From IMG/VR virus record IMGVR_UViG_3300037628_000326, positions 1 to 64,000 of that record: DNA of 64,000 nt; one strand, given 5' to 3'. Shown here in pieces: positions 7,683 through 19,000 of the stretch. The notes under the pieces are model-generated. The model had not been told where the DNA came from and made no database searches. It saw nothing but the letters and a program-made list of their open reading frames with translations. The stretch's first letter is position 1, and the number at the start of each line of letters is the position of its first letter. The DNA is from a virus. A program made the translations under genes and the position numbers.

Positions 7683-8204
7683 ATGCAATTCAATGTCAGC
7701 CGCATCAGTGCGGAGTTTGGAATTATCAATGTACGGAAAGAACGCCGAGGCAAAGACGAGACGGTCGAGGCCGAGGATATCCCATTCAAAATTCTTGGAG
7801 GTCCCGAGGTTCTGGACATGCTGTTTCCCCACGAGGTAGACGAGGAGGCGCTCGCCAAGGTGCTGTTCAGTGAGCAGGGGCATGTCACCATCCCCACCCT
7901 GAAACTCGTCTCCAAGCGCAAACCAGAAGGCCTGACCATCAAAATCTATGACGGCCCAAAGGACCAGCACATCGAACTCAAGGGCTGCCGGCTCACGCCA
8001 CCTGAAGTGGAGATCGGTACGCCATACCAGGTGACATTGAACGCCAAGATTCAGATCGCCGAGCCGACCGACGACACCATGAACCGGCTGCGCCGGCTGA
8101 TGGACGAGACAGCAGAGATTGAAATCGAATCAGAGAACAGGGACTTGTTCGACGGCACACCAGACGACGAGATGGACGTCGATGTCGATGCCGATGGAGA
8201 TTAA
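7683..8204 (+). CDS. Hypothetical early protein, acidic C-terminus
   Basis: 173 residues with beta-rich character. The C-terminus is strongly acidic (DDEMDVDVDADGD). ATG follows GGAGAGCGAT. It overlaps the next start by 11 bp. Acidic tails of this kind occur in DNA mimics and in proteins that displace SSB partners, but no such function is shown. Confidence 0.65.
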   Translation: MQFNVSRISAEFGIINVRKERRGKDETVEAEDIPFKILGGPEVLDMLFPHEVDEEALAKVLFSEQGHVTIPTLKLVSKRKPEGLTIKIYDGPKDQHIELKGCRLTPPEVEIGTPYQVTLNAKIQIAEPTDDTMNRLRRLMDETAEIEIESENRDLFDGTPDDEMDVDVDADGD

Positions 8205-8433
8205 GCAGGTCATTAGGCGCCAGTACCTTGTGACCTTTGAAGAGGAGGAAGCCCAGTGCATTCGGAGCTACCTCGATGGTTTACAGGAGAGTGATTACGA
8301 TCAACCGTTCAAACGGAACCGGGTGGAAGCTCGGGAAGAGCAGCAGGCAATCAAGTCAGCGCTGAGCAATCTTAAGGAAGCGCTTCGACTGGCCCCCGTT
8401 GCTCATTCAGAGTCCGACACTCGGCATTCGTGA
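8194..8433 (+). CDS. Last gene of the early operon, hypothetical
   Basis: 79 residues. ATG 8194 overlaps the previous gene; an ATG at 8188 is the alternative. Helical throughout (EEEEAQCIRSYLDGL, QQAIKSALSNLKEALRL). Its 3' end converges on and overlaps the outer-membrane spanin gene on the other strand by 62 bp, so early and late transcripts are antisense here. No clear terminator is visible between them. Confidence 0.55.
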   Translation: MEIKQVIRRQYLVTFEEEEAQCIRSYLDGLQESDYDQPFKRNRVEAREEQQAIKSALSNLKEALRLAPVAHSESDTRHS

Positions 8434-8752
8434 CCCACTCTTTCTCCAGTGTGATCGCCAGCCCTTCGGCCCAATCGTCAAGTTGCCCCACGGGTAACCT
8501 GCCCTCTGACGAGAAAGGCTGTGGGGGCTGGTGATCCTTAAAGCACCTCTCCGGCAGCGGCACCCGCACCCCCACCTTCACTTCCCTGATCTCCGTCTCC
8601 ACCAAGGGAGGCGGCGCGGAAGCGCAACTCGTTAGCCCAGTCAGGGCAAATGGCATCCATATCAAGATCGCGAAGCTCCGCACAGTCGGGGTCACGGAAA
8701 ATCTCTTCGCGCCTGATCTCGACTTCGCGAGATCGTATTTCAAGTCGTGCAT
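8372..8752 (-). CDS. Outer-membrane spanin (Rz1-like lipoprotein)
   Basis: The reading frame spans 126 residues and is largely embedded, in another frame, in the i-spanin gene. A hydrophobic segment RSFAILIWMPFALTG leads to the lipobox LTSC, followed by a Pro-rich ASAPPPLVETE, the hallmark of Rz1-type o-spanins. The first ATG gives a long basic leader, so internal GTG starts about 18-22 codons before the lipobox are plausible. After lipidation it would sit in the outer membrane and pair with the i-spanin to fuse the two membranes in the last step of lysis. Confidence 0.75.
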   Translation of the reverse strand: MHDLKYDLAKSRSGAKRFSVTPTVRSFAILIWMPFALTGLTSCASAPPPLVETEIREVKVGVRVPLPERCFKDHQPPQPFSSEGRLPVGQLDDWAEGLAITLEKEWVTNAECRTLNEQRGPVEALP

Positions 8753-9002
8753 AGCGAGCCTCCAGGTTGGCTACGGTCACTTCGTTTGCGGCCTTGTCGA
8801 CAGCGAACTCGTCGACGCATGCGGTGAGTTCACCATTCACCCGGTCGAAGTTCTTGATGTTGGTCTTGTTGGTCAGCGCGGCCTGGTCGAGCGCCTGCTC
8901 ACTGGCACCGAGGTCTTCCTTCAGGTTCCCATTCTGGTTGAATAGAAACACGGTGATGAGGATGGAGATGCCCAGGCCGATCCCCAGACCTTGGCTAAGC
9001 AT
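8538..9002 (-). CDS. Inner-membrane spanin (Rz-like)
   Basis: 154 residues. An N-terminal membrane anchor GLGIGLGISILITVFLF (residues 5-21) is followed by a long periplasmic helical region with a coiled-coil pattern, then AICPDWANELRFRA near the C-terminus, as in Rz proteins. The o-spanin frame overlaps the C-terminal half, which is the classic nested spanin arrangement. It overlaps the upstream gene by 8 bp. Confidence 0.75.
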   Translation of the reverse strand: MLSQGLGIGLGISILITVFLFNQNGNLKEDLGASEQALDQAALTNKTNIKNFDRVNGELTACVDEFAVDKAANEVTVANLEARYARLEIRSREVEIRREEIFRDPDCAELRDLDMDAICPDWANELRFRAASLGGDGDQGSEGGGAGAAAGEVL

Positions 9003-9405
9003 CTTCGCACACGCCCTTGTCGCTGATGTTCTCGTTCAGCAGGCAATCCTTTTTGTCTTCAAGCTGCCTCGCCCTGGTGACGAGGTCACCCAGCCTGGCA
9101 GTAGCGATCGGGTTCTCCCCGTTCGCTGCAATCCACAACTGAGTCTCCTGAATCTGATTGGCAACCAGCACGATCTGCTCGTTGACATCGCGAATTTCCT
9201 GCCGCTGGATGTACGAGTACAAGACCTCGGTGTTCGCCTGCACCGCATCGGCAAGCTCCGAGGCTGCCGCATCAGTGAAGAAAAACTCATCCAGGACCTC
9301 GATCGTGAAGTCCTGCGCTTTGTAAGCGCCGACTGCCACCGCAAGGATCAGTATCAGCGGTACCGTGACCTTGGTCTCACCTAGTTTCGAAACGTCAAAA
9401 GCCAT
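8995..9405 (-). CDS. Membrane-anchored hypothetical protein near lysis genes
   Basis: 136 residues. One N-terminal transmembrane segment (VTVPLILILAVAVGAYKA, about 13-30) is followed by a helical soluble domain. It overlaps the i-spanin start. Its position beside the spanins suggests a lysis function, such as a holin partner or antiholin, but a single TM segment does not decide it. Confidence 0.6.
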   Translation of the reverse strand: MAFDVSKLGETKVTVPLILILAVAVGAYKAQDFTIEVLDEFFFTDAAASELADAVQANTEVLYSYIQRQEIRDVNEQIVLVANQIQETQLWIAANGENPIATARLGDLVTRARQLEDKKDCLLNENISDKGVCEDA

Positions 9406-9409
9406 TGGC

Positions 9410-9598
9410 TTACCCTCCGTTCTTCGCCTTCTGCCAGTCGGTCGCCGACTGTCCGGTCAGATAAGCGCCGTATAGTAACCCGAGCGCTGTCGAATATGCG
9501 CCGAAACTCTCCGGCTCTCCGCCGAAGAACCCGGCGAGCAGCGCTGCGGTAGCGACCATGAAACTTAAGAATCTTTTCCCTCGATAAACTCCGCTCAT
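9410..9598 (-). CDS. Small membrane protein, holin candidate
   Basis: 62 residues with a basic start (MSGVYRGKRF) and two hydrophobic stretches (LSFMVATAALLAGFF and FGAYSTALGLLYGAYL), ending in a charged tail (DWQKAKNGG). Size, topology and location between DUF5675 and the spanins fit a class II holin. No sequence family was recognised, so the call is by features. Confidence 0.5.
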   Translation of the reverse strand: MSGVYRGKRFLSFMVATAALLAGFFGGEPESFGAYSTALGLLYGAYLTGQSATDWQKAKNGG

Positions 9599-10056
9599 GC
9601 GTAGTCCTCCACCGTGATCCAGGCCTCGCCGCCCTCTTCAAGCTGGGCTGCGATTCTTTCGTACAGCCTCTGATAAGCGCCCACCGAAGTCGTGACCATG
9701 CCACGTTCGATTACATTCGACACCTGACCGTCGCCGACCAGGAGGCAGCCATCGGTATCGTCATCCTTGTTGCCCACATGGATGTAAATAAACTGGAAGT
9801 CCGGCACCATCTGCAGCCACAGCATCCCGCGGTGCCAGGGGAAACGCTTCTTGTAGCGCTTGATCATGCCGCCCTCGTCGCGGAACATGATCTGGTATTT
9901 GCCCGGCGGGATTCGGGTCTCGCCCTTGATCTTCGGTTCGTTGAACTGGTCCTCGAGTATGTAGCACAGGAACTCGGGTTCCTCGGTCACATCGAACAAC
10001 GTGCCGAGGGTGGACTCCTCGCCGGATGAGATGCGTCTGTTCAGTAGCTCAAGCAT
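9595..10056 (-). CDS. DUF5675 family protein
   Basis: 153 residues matching the DUF5675 pattern: FLCYILEDQFNEPKIKGETR, then IPPGKYQIMF, then FIYIHVGNKDDDTDGCLLVG. The His/Asn/Asp/Cys-rich motif suggests an active site, but the activity is not established. It lies between the giant virion protein and the holin candidate, where many phages place lysis functions. No other endolysin-like gene is recognised in the window. Confidence 0.75.
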   Translation of the reverse strand: MLELLNRRISSGEESTLGTLFDVTEEPEFLCYILEDQFNEPKIKGETRIPPGKYQIMFRDEGGMIKRYKKRFPWHRGMLWLQMVPDFQFIYIHVGNKDDDTDGCLLVGDGQVSNVIERGMVTTSVGAYQRLYERIAAQLEEGGEAWITVEDYA

Positions 10057-13000
10057 TTAATCGCTCCACAAAGTCAGCGCCTGGATTCACCGGCAACAAC
10101 CGGATCAGGTTCGCCGTCGCCGGATAGCCTGCCTTGTTGAATTGCTGGACTGCGGCCAGCCGCTGCTTACCCGGTAACTGCGGATTCATGGCAGTCTCTT
10201 CCCTGCGCTGCCGGCGCTTCTCCATGATCTGGTTGTAACGCTGGTTGAATTTGTTCATCAACTTCGTCTTCCGCAGTTCGATCTGCTCCTCCTTCTCCTT
10301 CTTCCAGTCATCGTCGCGCTTGCTTTGCCGCACTGCCTTACGCAGCGCATTCAAATCCGTGAGGCCTGTCTGCACCAGTCGCAGCGCCGTCTTTAGCGCA
10401 GCATCCGCCCGATACTGCTCGAAGATGCGTGCCCGATTCTTGATGGCATCGGCGCGCTCTGCCTGGGTACCGGAGAGCTTGAGCTCTTCCTCGGCAACTT
10501 TGATTTCCTGAACGGCATACTCGATCTTGGTGCGGTTCTCGTAGTACCTGTTGCTCACCGCTCGCTCATCTGTAGTGCCAACGAAGCGCCTGGCAAACGG
10601 CACCTTACGCCAGTCAATCTCGCCTTCTTGGGCCATGACCCCGAGTTCAATTGAGTTGGTAACGAAGCGACCAAGGCCTCCAGTCGCGAAGTCTTCGATC
10701 AACTGGATAGTCTCGGGTGAGATGTCCAGTGGTGAGATTGGTGCCGGCCGCGCTTTCGTGCCACCACCGAGCTTGTTCAGGAACTCGGCCAGGGCGATCG
10801 CGTGCTTGGGTACGCTGCGGTAGTACTGCTGCGATTCAGGTTCCGGCGCCGGGTCGTACTTGTTCGCCTCCGGCATGACTGGACCACCGTGCCAGGCGAT
10901 GTTCTCAGAGATCTGCACGAATGGCGAGAGGATCGTCGGTGAGATTGTCTGCAGTGGCGTGGGTCCGGTGCCGATCGGGTTGAAGCTGCCGAGGGCCGCC
11001 GCAAGTATCTCGAACGTATCCTCGAGCGGTGACCATTCACGCTTGTTACCAATACCGGTGTAGTCGATGATGCCGCCGATCTTCTGCCCGAGAACGTGCA
11101 ACATGTTGTAGCCATAGGGCAGCGGAATCGTAATGTAATGCTCTGTGAAATCATCCGGCGACTGGCTGCGGAAGCGCTCTGGAATCATGATGATCATGTT
11201 CCGCTCTTTCACCCAGGCTGGAATCTTGTCGTAGCGGTTCTCGCCATCGTCATCGTCGCCGGCCATGAACCGGTTGAGTATCTCAAGGGTGGCAGCAAAC
11301 GCCACGATCCCGTACATGACCTTGCGAACCTTCGGTGACTTGGCCGCCTTGTACATGACCGCCATGCCCTGGATCGATGCGTTGTAGAACAGGTAGACAG
11401 CATTCAGTTGCGTGCCGATCTCACCCTTGCGGTTGAAGTTGACCGTCAGATTCTTGGCCAGCGAAGCAGACTTACGGGGACTGAGGCCAGCCGTTTTCGC
11501 ATGCTTGAAGGCCGACAGGCGTACCGCATTTTCAACCGCCTGGTTCTCCGCCTCGATGAACCTGCCCAGTTTCCTGAGCATGGACCATGACATCGTGCCG
11601 GAACTCTTGTCCTGCATCTGGCGATAGAGCGATTGCTCAAGGTCCTGAACATCCTTGTAATTGTCGAGCCACCCCACCTGGCCACCGAGATCACGGTACT
11701 CCTCAAACTGCTCGCGCCAGTAGTCAGCGGACTCCGGGTCCTTGAAGCTCGGTAACTCAAGGAACCGGCGGATGCCGCGGTGCGCTTTGAAGACATCCTT
11801 CAGGATCGCCATCTTCATGTTCTGGGCATCGGTCGAGTTCAGATTGATCATCGCTGTCTGCAGGTCACGCACCAGGTTGGAGACGATGAACTCCGGGTTG
11901 TAGCTCGTGTTGACAGCCGACAGGATTCGATTCAGCTTCAGCAGGCTGGTGAACATCCAGTTCATTTCCTGCGAGCTCAGGTTCTTCATCGAGGTCGCTA
12001 TCCGCATCGCGACATCGCTCTCCTCGTTGAAGGTGATGTGGTAGTCCTTGCCCTCGATCTTCACCCGGAGGACGTTGTCCCTGAGTTTGTAAGTCGGGTC
12101 TACTGCGGTGACAACCAGGCCACTCTTCGGGTCCAGTCGCTTCTTGGTCTCGATCTGGTTGGCGGTCCAGAGGTCCGGATTTGGATTCTCCTGCACCATC
12201 TTGAGCAGCGTGCGGCCAACCTTTGCTTTCTCTGCCATGACCACCGTCGACTGGTGCTGTGCCACGATGTTGGCCAGGATGTTAGCGGCCATTGATCGGC
12301 GCCCGAGCCGGCGCTGATTCAGTTTGCCGCCCGTGTCATAGCCCTTGCCCTTCTTCGGGAAGAACGTCGTGTTCATCGGGCCGTCTTTCCAGCCCTTGAG
12401 CGGGACGTAATGGTTGTACGCCTTCTCCCAGGCATCGATCGTTGACTGCTCCTCGAGGCCTTCGTTGACCATGATCTCCCGGTTGCGCGCGGTCATGCTG
12501 TCAACCCGGGAAGCGATCGCCTCAAGCTGACTGATGTCGCCCTTCTCCCTGAGCGCCTCCATCGCGAAGGCCGCATCCGCATTGCTCATGCCGGACAGTG
12601 CCAGCAGACCAGGGTCTTCTTTGACCCGCTCCTGCTCGCGCTCGCGGAATGAAACATCAGCCTCTTCGATCTCGGCCTGGTAGGTGAGTTCGTAGTCGGC
12701 GCGAACGTACTTGTATTTCGATTCCAGCTGGGCGATGCGCTGGTTCTTGCGCGATTCGGCTCGCTGAATCTTCCTGACCTTGGCCGCCTCAATGCCTTCG
12801 CGCCGTTTCTTCTGCCGCTCTTTCGACCGGCGCATCTGTGACCGGTACTCGGACTCGATGACGGCCAGTCGCTGGGTATGATCGGCCTCGATCTTGTTGC
12901 GCTGCTTGGCTTTGTTCTCGTCTATCCGGATGATGCGATTCTCAAGTTTCGCCTCGGCTTTCTTCTTCACCCTGTCGCGCGCACGCCGCAGCGCGCCGGA

Positions 13001-16000
13001 TCGGTTGATGCGATAGAGCCGGCGGTTAGCCTCAGGTGCATGCCTGGCGTACAGGAACCACTCGACCTCGTCCCAGGTGTACTCGCTATCGTCGATCGCT
13101 TCGGTGAGCGGCCTGATGTAGTCCTTCTCGAAGTGATCGACACGCGACTTCACGCGGCCATGGAATAATTCTTCGGCCAGGTAGGTGTCAACCTCCTCGC
13201 TGATCGGCCGGCCGGTCTGTAATTCGATCGCCTTCTGCACATTCAGCAGATCGATGAACTTGTCCTGCGCTTTGTAGACCAGGTAGTTCCAGGCGCGACT
13301 GGTCTTCGACCCCTCCTCGATCGTGAAGTTTTCGAACAGGTCGCCGGACTCGATGGCATCTGCCCGACCGTTGTACTCGTCGACATGGAATGCCACGCGG
13401 TTTCCGAGTTCGCGTATTTGATTCAGCAGCCCAGCCTTGTCGATGTACGCAGCTTCTGCCAGGTAGAAGACCAGCGGCTCCGCATCCGCCTCGGTGATAT
13501 TGCCGGCACGGATTTGCGCATTCAGTTCCTTGCGATACATTGCGGCCGAACCTGAGTTCGACACACGATCGTTGTTGATCGCTTTCCACAGGTTGGCGAA
13601 CATGACCGGTGCCTTACGGGCCGGCAGCAGCCCCGGTGATTTGTTTGCCGGCGTGGCGACAAACATCCGCGCCTTTCTGATCAGCCGTTGGATGTCGGCG
13701 TCGGACATCTGGACGCCCCTCAGGCGAGCTATGGCAATCCGTATGGCCTCGACCAAGCGCTGGAGTAAGGATGCCTCTCGGGCTGGTAGCTTCTGACCAG
13801 CGAGCACACGCTGCGCCCTGTACGCAATAAACTCTTCCGCGGCGATGCGTCGCTGCGACGGGATCCTGACATCCAGGCCGTTCCGCCGGGCGGCTGCCAT
13901 GACTTTCTGTTTGTGAGATTTCCAGACCTGGTCCATGATCGTGTCGTACTCGGCGCCCAGGATAGACCGCACGCCGTAGTGACCCACCGTTTCGTGCAGG
14001 TAGATTTCTACGGCCTGCTTCATGTTCCTCAGGTTGCCGGCGATCAGATAGACGTCGCCGGTCTCCGGGTCGAACATGCCACCGATCCTGCCCTCCATGC
14101 CGGCGTGCTTGATCTCGAGCAGTTGCCGGCGTGGCAGGTGCGCTTCGGTCGGCGCGATCTTCACGTTCGGCGACCCCGGATACAGGTCCAGGATTTCGCT
14201 GATCACGCTCTGCAGGTTAGCGATTGGCACACCAGCAGCAGGCTGCCGTGACACGGCAAACAGTGACAGGCCATCCGTGATCAGGCGCTCTCGCATCTGG
14301 TCAGAGATGTCGACTAAATGGACAGCCTCAAGATCCTCAAGGTCTCGTTTGGCCGCTCCCTCGATCGCTTCTTCTTCGCTGGAGTACGGACCCGTCCACT
14401 CATCCGCTTTATTTTTAATGCCCCACTGGTCGCCAACCACGCGCACGGGCGCAGACACAGCCGCATCAGGCATACCCGCAAACATCCTTGCCATTCTGAG
14501 GCCTGCATCAATGTCGTCGCCAACACTTCGGGGTTCCCGATCTACCCATCGTTCCCACGACAAACGGGGCAGCAGATCGTTAAGCTCGGCAGAGAATGCT
14601 TCCATCGAAGTCCGCGCTCTTTGTGAGTCGGGATCTTCATCGTCTATTCGCCTCGCGTTTTGCGCCGTGTTTTCAAGCCTGGCTACCGCCTCAGGCGTTA
14701 TCGAAAATGCCTCCTCTTCTGCCAAGGCGATGCCAAGTTTAATAGCGTCATAGACGCTGACATGTTCTGCATCGGTGTCCTCCTCCCATGTTTCCCAGGC
14801 ATAGGTAGGCAGGACCTCCTCCAGCAATTTCGTGAATCTGTCGAACGCCTCGTTTTGTTCTGTCGATCCCTCGTCAGCAGTTTCCGTTGGCCGTGCCGCT
14901 CGTCCCGCAACTTGAACCCTGGAATAATCTTCATCCGAGATTACCGTTCTCGGCGCTGCTGGTGCTTCCACATCTGGTGACTGCCCGACGACCATTGATA
15001 AGCCGGTGTCGATTAGCTCAAGCTGCCCCTGATCACGATCGGAAGAGATATCGTCAAGCACGGACATCTGGTCTTCGCTGATGTATTCATATAGCTCGTC
15101 AAAGAATGCGGTTTGCGCAGCCTGTTGCCTGACAGAATCCTCGTCAGCCGCATTGCGAGGCCGAGCATTTTCGGCCAGCAGACCGAGTTGCCCCATCTCT
15201 CCGTGAGTGACAATAACCGGCGGAGCATCCTCAGCAGCCAACTGCATGCCGTAGGAGACCATCTCCTCCGGGGTTGCCCGATGTGCGTAGTCTTCAAAAT
15301 TCTCCCATTTCTCAGGCGACAAGATCTGTTGCAATGTATACGTGAAATTGTTCTGGGCAGTGATCTGCCTGTCGGTACCATAGTCTGCTTCGTCGATCGG
15401 CCTTGCCGCTGCCGCAAGGTCTGCCATCTGAGCATGTTGGACCCGAGCTACTTGGACCACAGGCGTTCCGGGCGGAGGCGATCCAGGCCACCGACCTACC
15501 GTGTATGGACCACCGCGGCCTTCGCTTGTGTCGATCCTGGTGCTGCTCGTCTTTACTCCCTTGTCGAGCTTCTTGACGACCTTGCTGACTAGATTGCGAA
15601 TCGTCCTGTCGTAGAACGACTTCATGCCCTGACCGCCGACATCAAGATTCTCTGCCGCAATCTCCAGGCTTTCTTCGGTCTCCATGATCTGCTTTGCCAT
15701 GGGAGTACCGACAACCTCCGAAAGTTTTTTCTTATCGAATTCGGCCTGGTCCGACCCGTCGATCATGCCGTCGGCTGTGACATGAAGCTGTATCGAGTTG
15801 CCCATGTGCGGATCCAGCCAGACGATGCGTACATCAGGCCGCCCCTCCAGGGCAGCCGGCAAAACTTTAATCGTGTTGAGTACCCTGCTCAGGCTGTATC
15901 GTTCTGCCTGTTGCTCGCCCGTCGTCCACGCAACCGAATCGTATCCCTCTTCAGCCGCAAGGCGCATGACCCGTTTGATCGCGAGCTCAGCCCAGGCGTT

Positions 16001-19000
16001 GCCTTTGAACGGTGCATCAGGAACGGCTCCCCGTTCTTCCCTTTCAATTCGAGTACGAATCTCCTGTTCCTGAGTCAGTCGCTGATAGCCCTCATCAATG
16101 GCAGCATCCTCGTCTGGGAGAACGCCATCCGTAGCAGTGATGTTGACAACAAATTGCCCGACCTTCGTTCTGATTTCCCAGTAGTCGGCCGTGTCGGTAA
16201 GCGGTTTCTTGATCGCCTTGAGATCGTCTCTCTCGGGCATGATGCCTTTGGGTCGATCTCGGTATCCGGAGGTCCTGCCTTGCTGGTGCCAGTCGCTCTG
16301 AAACTCCTCGACAAACATGATGCGCTCACCGTCTTCACCGATACGGTCGTCAACGCGAATGCTCGCCAGGATGTTCGCGTAACTGCCCCAGTGCGCAGCG
16401 TGGTAAGTTTCTATCGGTCGCCGACCTGCAGGCGCTTGCTTGACCGGGGGCGTTGTGGTTGGAGCCTGCAGGGCCGCAAGGCCATAAGGTCGGATGGCAT
16501 AGGTGATCCGGTCCAGCATCTGGGGAGACACGCCATCAATATAAAACTGAAGCGCCTCGTCTTCCCAGGTGGCGTTCTGATCAGTAAGTCCGATCTCGTA
16601 GAGCTTCTTGTTTACTAGCTCCCATGTGTCTTGGCTGTAGCCTGGTGGGAACTGGATCGTTCCATTGACCTTGTCCGGACGCGGCACTGTCTCCTCGGGG
16701 GCACCGCTTACGACCGCCACCCCATGCCGCCGCGATAGTTCATAGACCTGATCGTACTGGTCAGCATCAAGATTCTCGAATTCAAATCGTGCGTCTTCTC
16801 GTACCCAGCCCCATTCAGAATCTGCGAGAGGCGTATCTTGCAGTTCCGTGATAATTAGATCTGAAAGATCGTCTGTGCCTGGGCCTTGCTCCAGTTGAAG
16901 CACCGTCATCGAAACAGGACGGTGGATCTGACTCCTCGCCATCGTGACATCAAGGCCAAGCCGCGCCTCCCAGTCATCAAGCATTCCCAATATCTCTACC
17001 GACGATCCTCCGGTCAGGAGATCACGTTGTTCAACATCCATGCCCTCGTTGAATTTCTCGCGCATCTGCCGATCAAGATCGCGAACGGCTGCATCGGTTG
17101 GCCATCCTGTTGCCGTACTGACGGTCGGCCTATCAATAGATTTTTCTGGCAGCCTCAGCAGAATCTCGCGATAGTTCTTGCCACCGGGTAGCGATACGCT
17201 GTCGCCACCATATTCGGTCCCCAGTGTGGCTGCGCCTGTCGCGTCCACTTTGTAAACGATTCGGGAAAATTGGTTCTTCTGACCTTCGGTCATGCTCTCC
17301 CAGGTGACGTACTCATCGCCCTTGTCTTCAATCACCTCCATTTGTTCGTCAGTTAATGTGTTTGCGCCGATGTCATGCACGGAATCCTTTAGGTCCATGA
17401 CACCTCCGATCTCACCGGCCTCATAGGCATCCTGCACCCGCTTCCAGTCGACATCTTCGGGCATGTCTCCACGCCCCCGACCTCTGTAACCGAGGGTCGT
17501 TTCCTCGATCCGCACACCGTTGGCATCGATGAATGCGATCAGTTGGTCCTTGGTTACGGTCTCCTTGGCCCTCAGGTATTCCGGCACTCCGGTCCAGTCA
17601 AGTTCCTCCGCCTTGACGCCTGGCATCTTGGTCAGCATGGCCAGCATCTGCTTGCCGGTCCCTTTCTCCTGCTTCAGGTTTCGGGCCGCTCGAGCGAGAC
17701 CGGAATAGAATCCTGGGAAGACCTCATCCTCGATCGTGGCGAAGAGTGGGGCGTCCCTGCTCATCAGGGCAGCATCGAAGACAGCGATGCCCTTGGGTCC
17801 GAAGTCATCCTCGACCATGTACACGGAGTCATGGCCCATGCCCCGGATAGCCTCCAGCACTGCCGGCGACTCGAGCGTCTGGTAGTTGCCCATCTCAAGG
17901 CCGACATTGAAGTACTCACGCACATCGTCCATGGTGCCTTCGCCACCCAACCAGGTGCGCTTGCCGCCATGTACCACATCCAGTGCCTGCGCGAATTTCA
18001 TCAGTTGGGCATTGGTCCTGAACTGCGCCTTCAGCGCCTTGGCATGCTCCGGGTTTTCATAGTCGAACGGGTTCTGCACATGCAGCGTCACCTCGCTGAC
18101 CGGGCCGAAGGCGCTTGCCGTTTTCTCCGAGGTCGAGGCATGCACGATGCCGGTCTCCCGATGCAGTCTGATCTGCTCATGCTCGGAGCCGCGGTACCAC
18201 TTCGTGTCTGCCGGCACGCCAGGCACGACAGAGAAGAGCGGCTTGTCAACTGGCGCACGGCTCTGCAGGTCGATTGATTCCTGCAGCGCCTCGTCGTTGA
18301 TCGGGTTGTAGGTTGCGAGGTCGATGCCCTCGGTTGCTTCGCGTCCCTGGTCTTCGGCCAAGGCCTGCTCGGTTCGCTCGATGCCTGTGAGTACAGCCTT
18401 GATGCTCGGCGCGATGACTGATGGTCGGAACCCGAACTCGCCGGCATCGGCAAAGTCGCCGGTCACGGTACGGAATACCGCATCGGACAGGTTGACGTTG
18501 TATTCCTGATTGAAAACAGAATCGGGAATCCTGATGCCCATCTTGTCCAGTAGGATTCGCTGGACCCGGAAGGCGACATCCTCCCACTCGATGGCGCGCT
18601 GCGCCTGCATCAGTGTCAGCGGCTCAAGCTCGACCTCCACACGCTTCGGCGGCTTGCCACGCTCACCCATCATCGTCCGGCCCAGGCGACCGTATCGCTT
18701 CGAATCGCCGTAGCGCTCCTGCATCAGGCGCTCGGTTATTCCATGGGCGATCTCATGGCTGACACGCCATGCTCTGGTATAGGTCTCGTCTTTGAATGAC
18801 CCATGCTCGGCCGCCGGATCGTAGATCCAGACGGTTCCCTCTTCGTAGTTTTTCTTGCCGAGCCTGGGCAGGCGGAAGTTCTCAGCCTCAAACGAAAACA
18901 CTTCGATCGTATAGCCGAACTGGTCGGCCAGCCGATCGGTGATTTCAGGGTTCTCTACGACCGGGGTGAGGTCATAGAACTTGAGTTCTTCGGTGGTATC

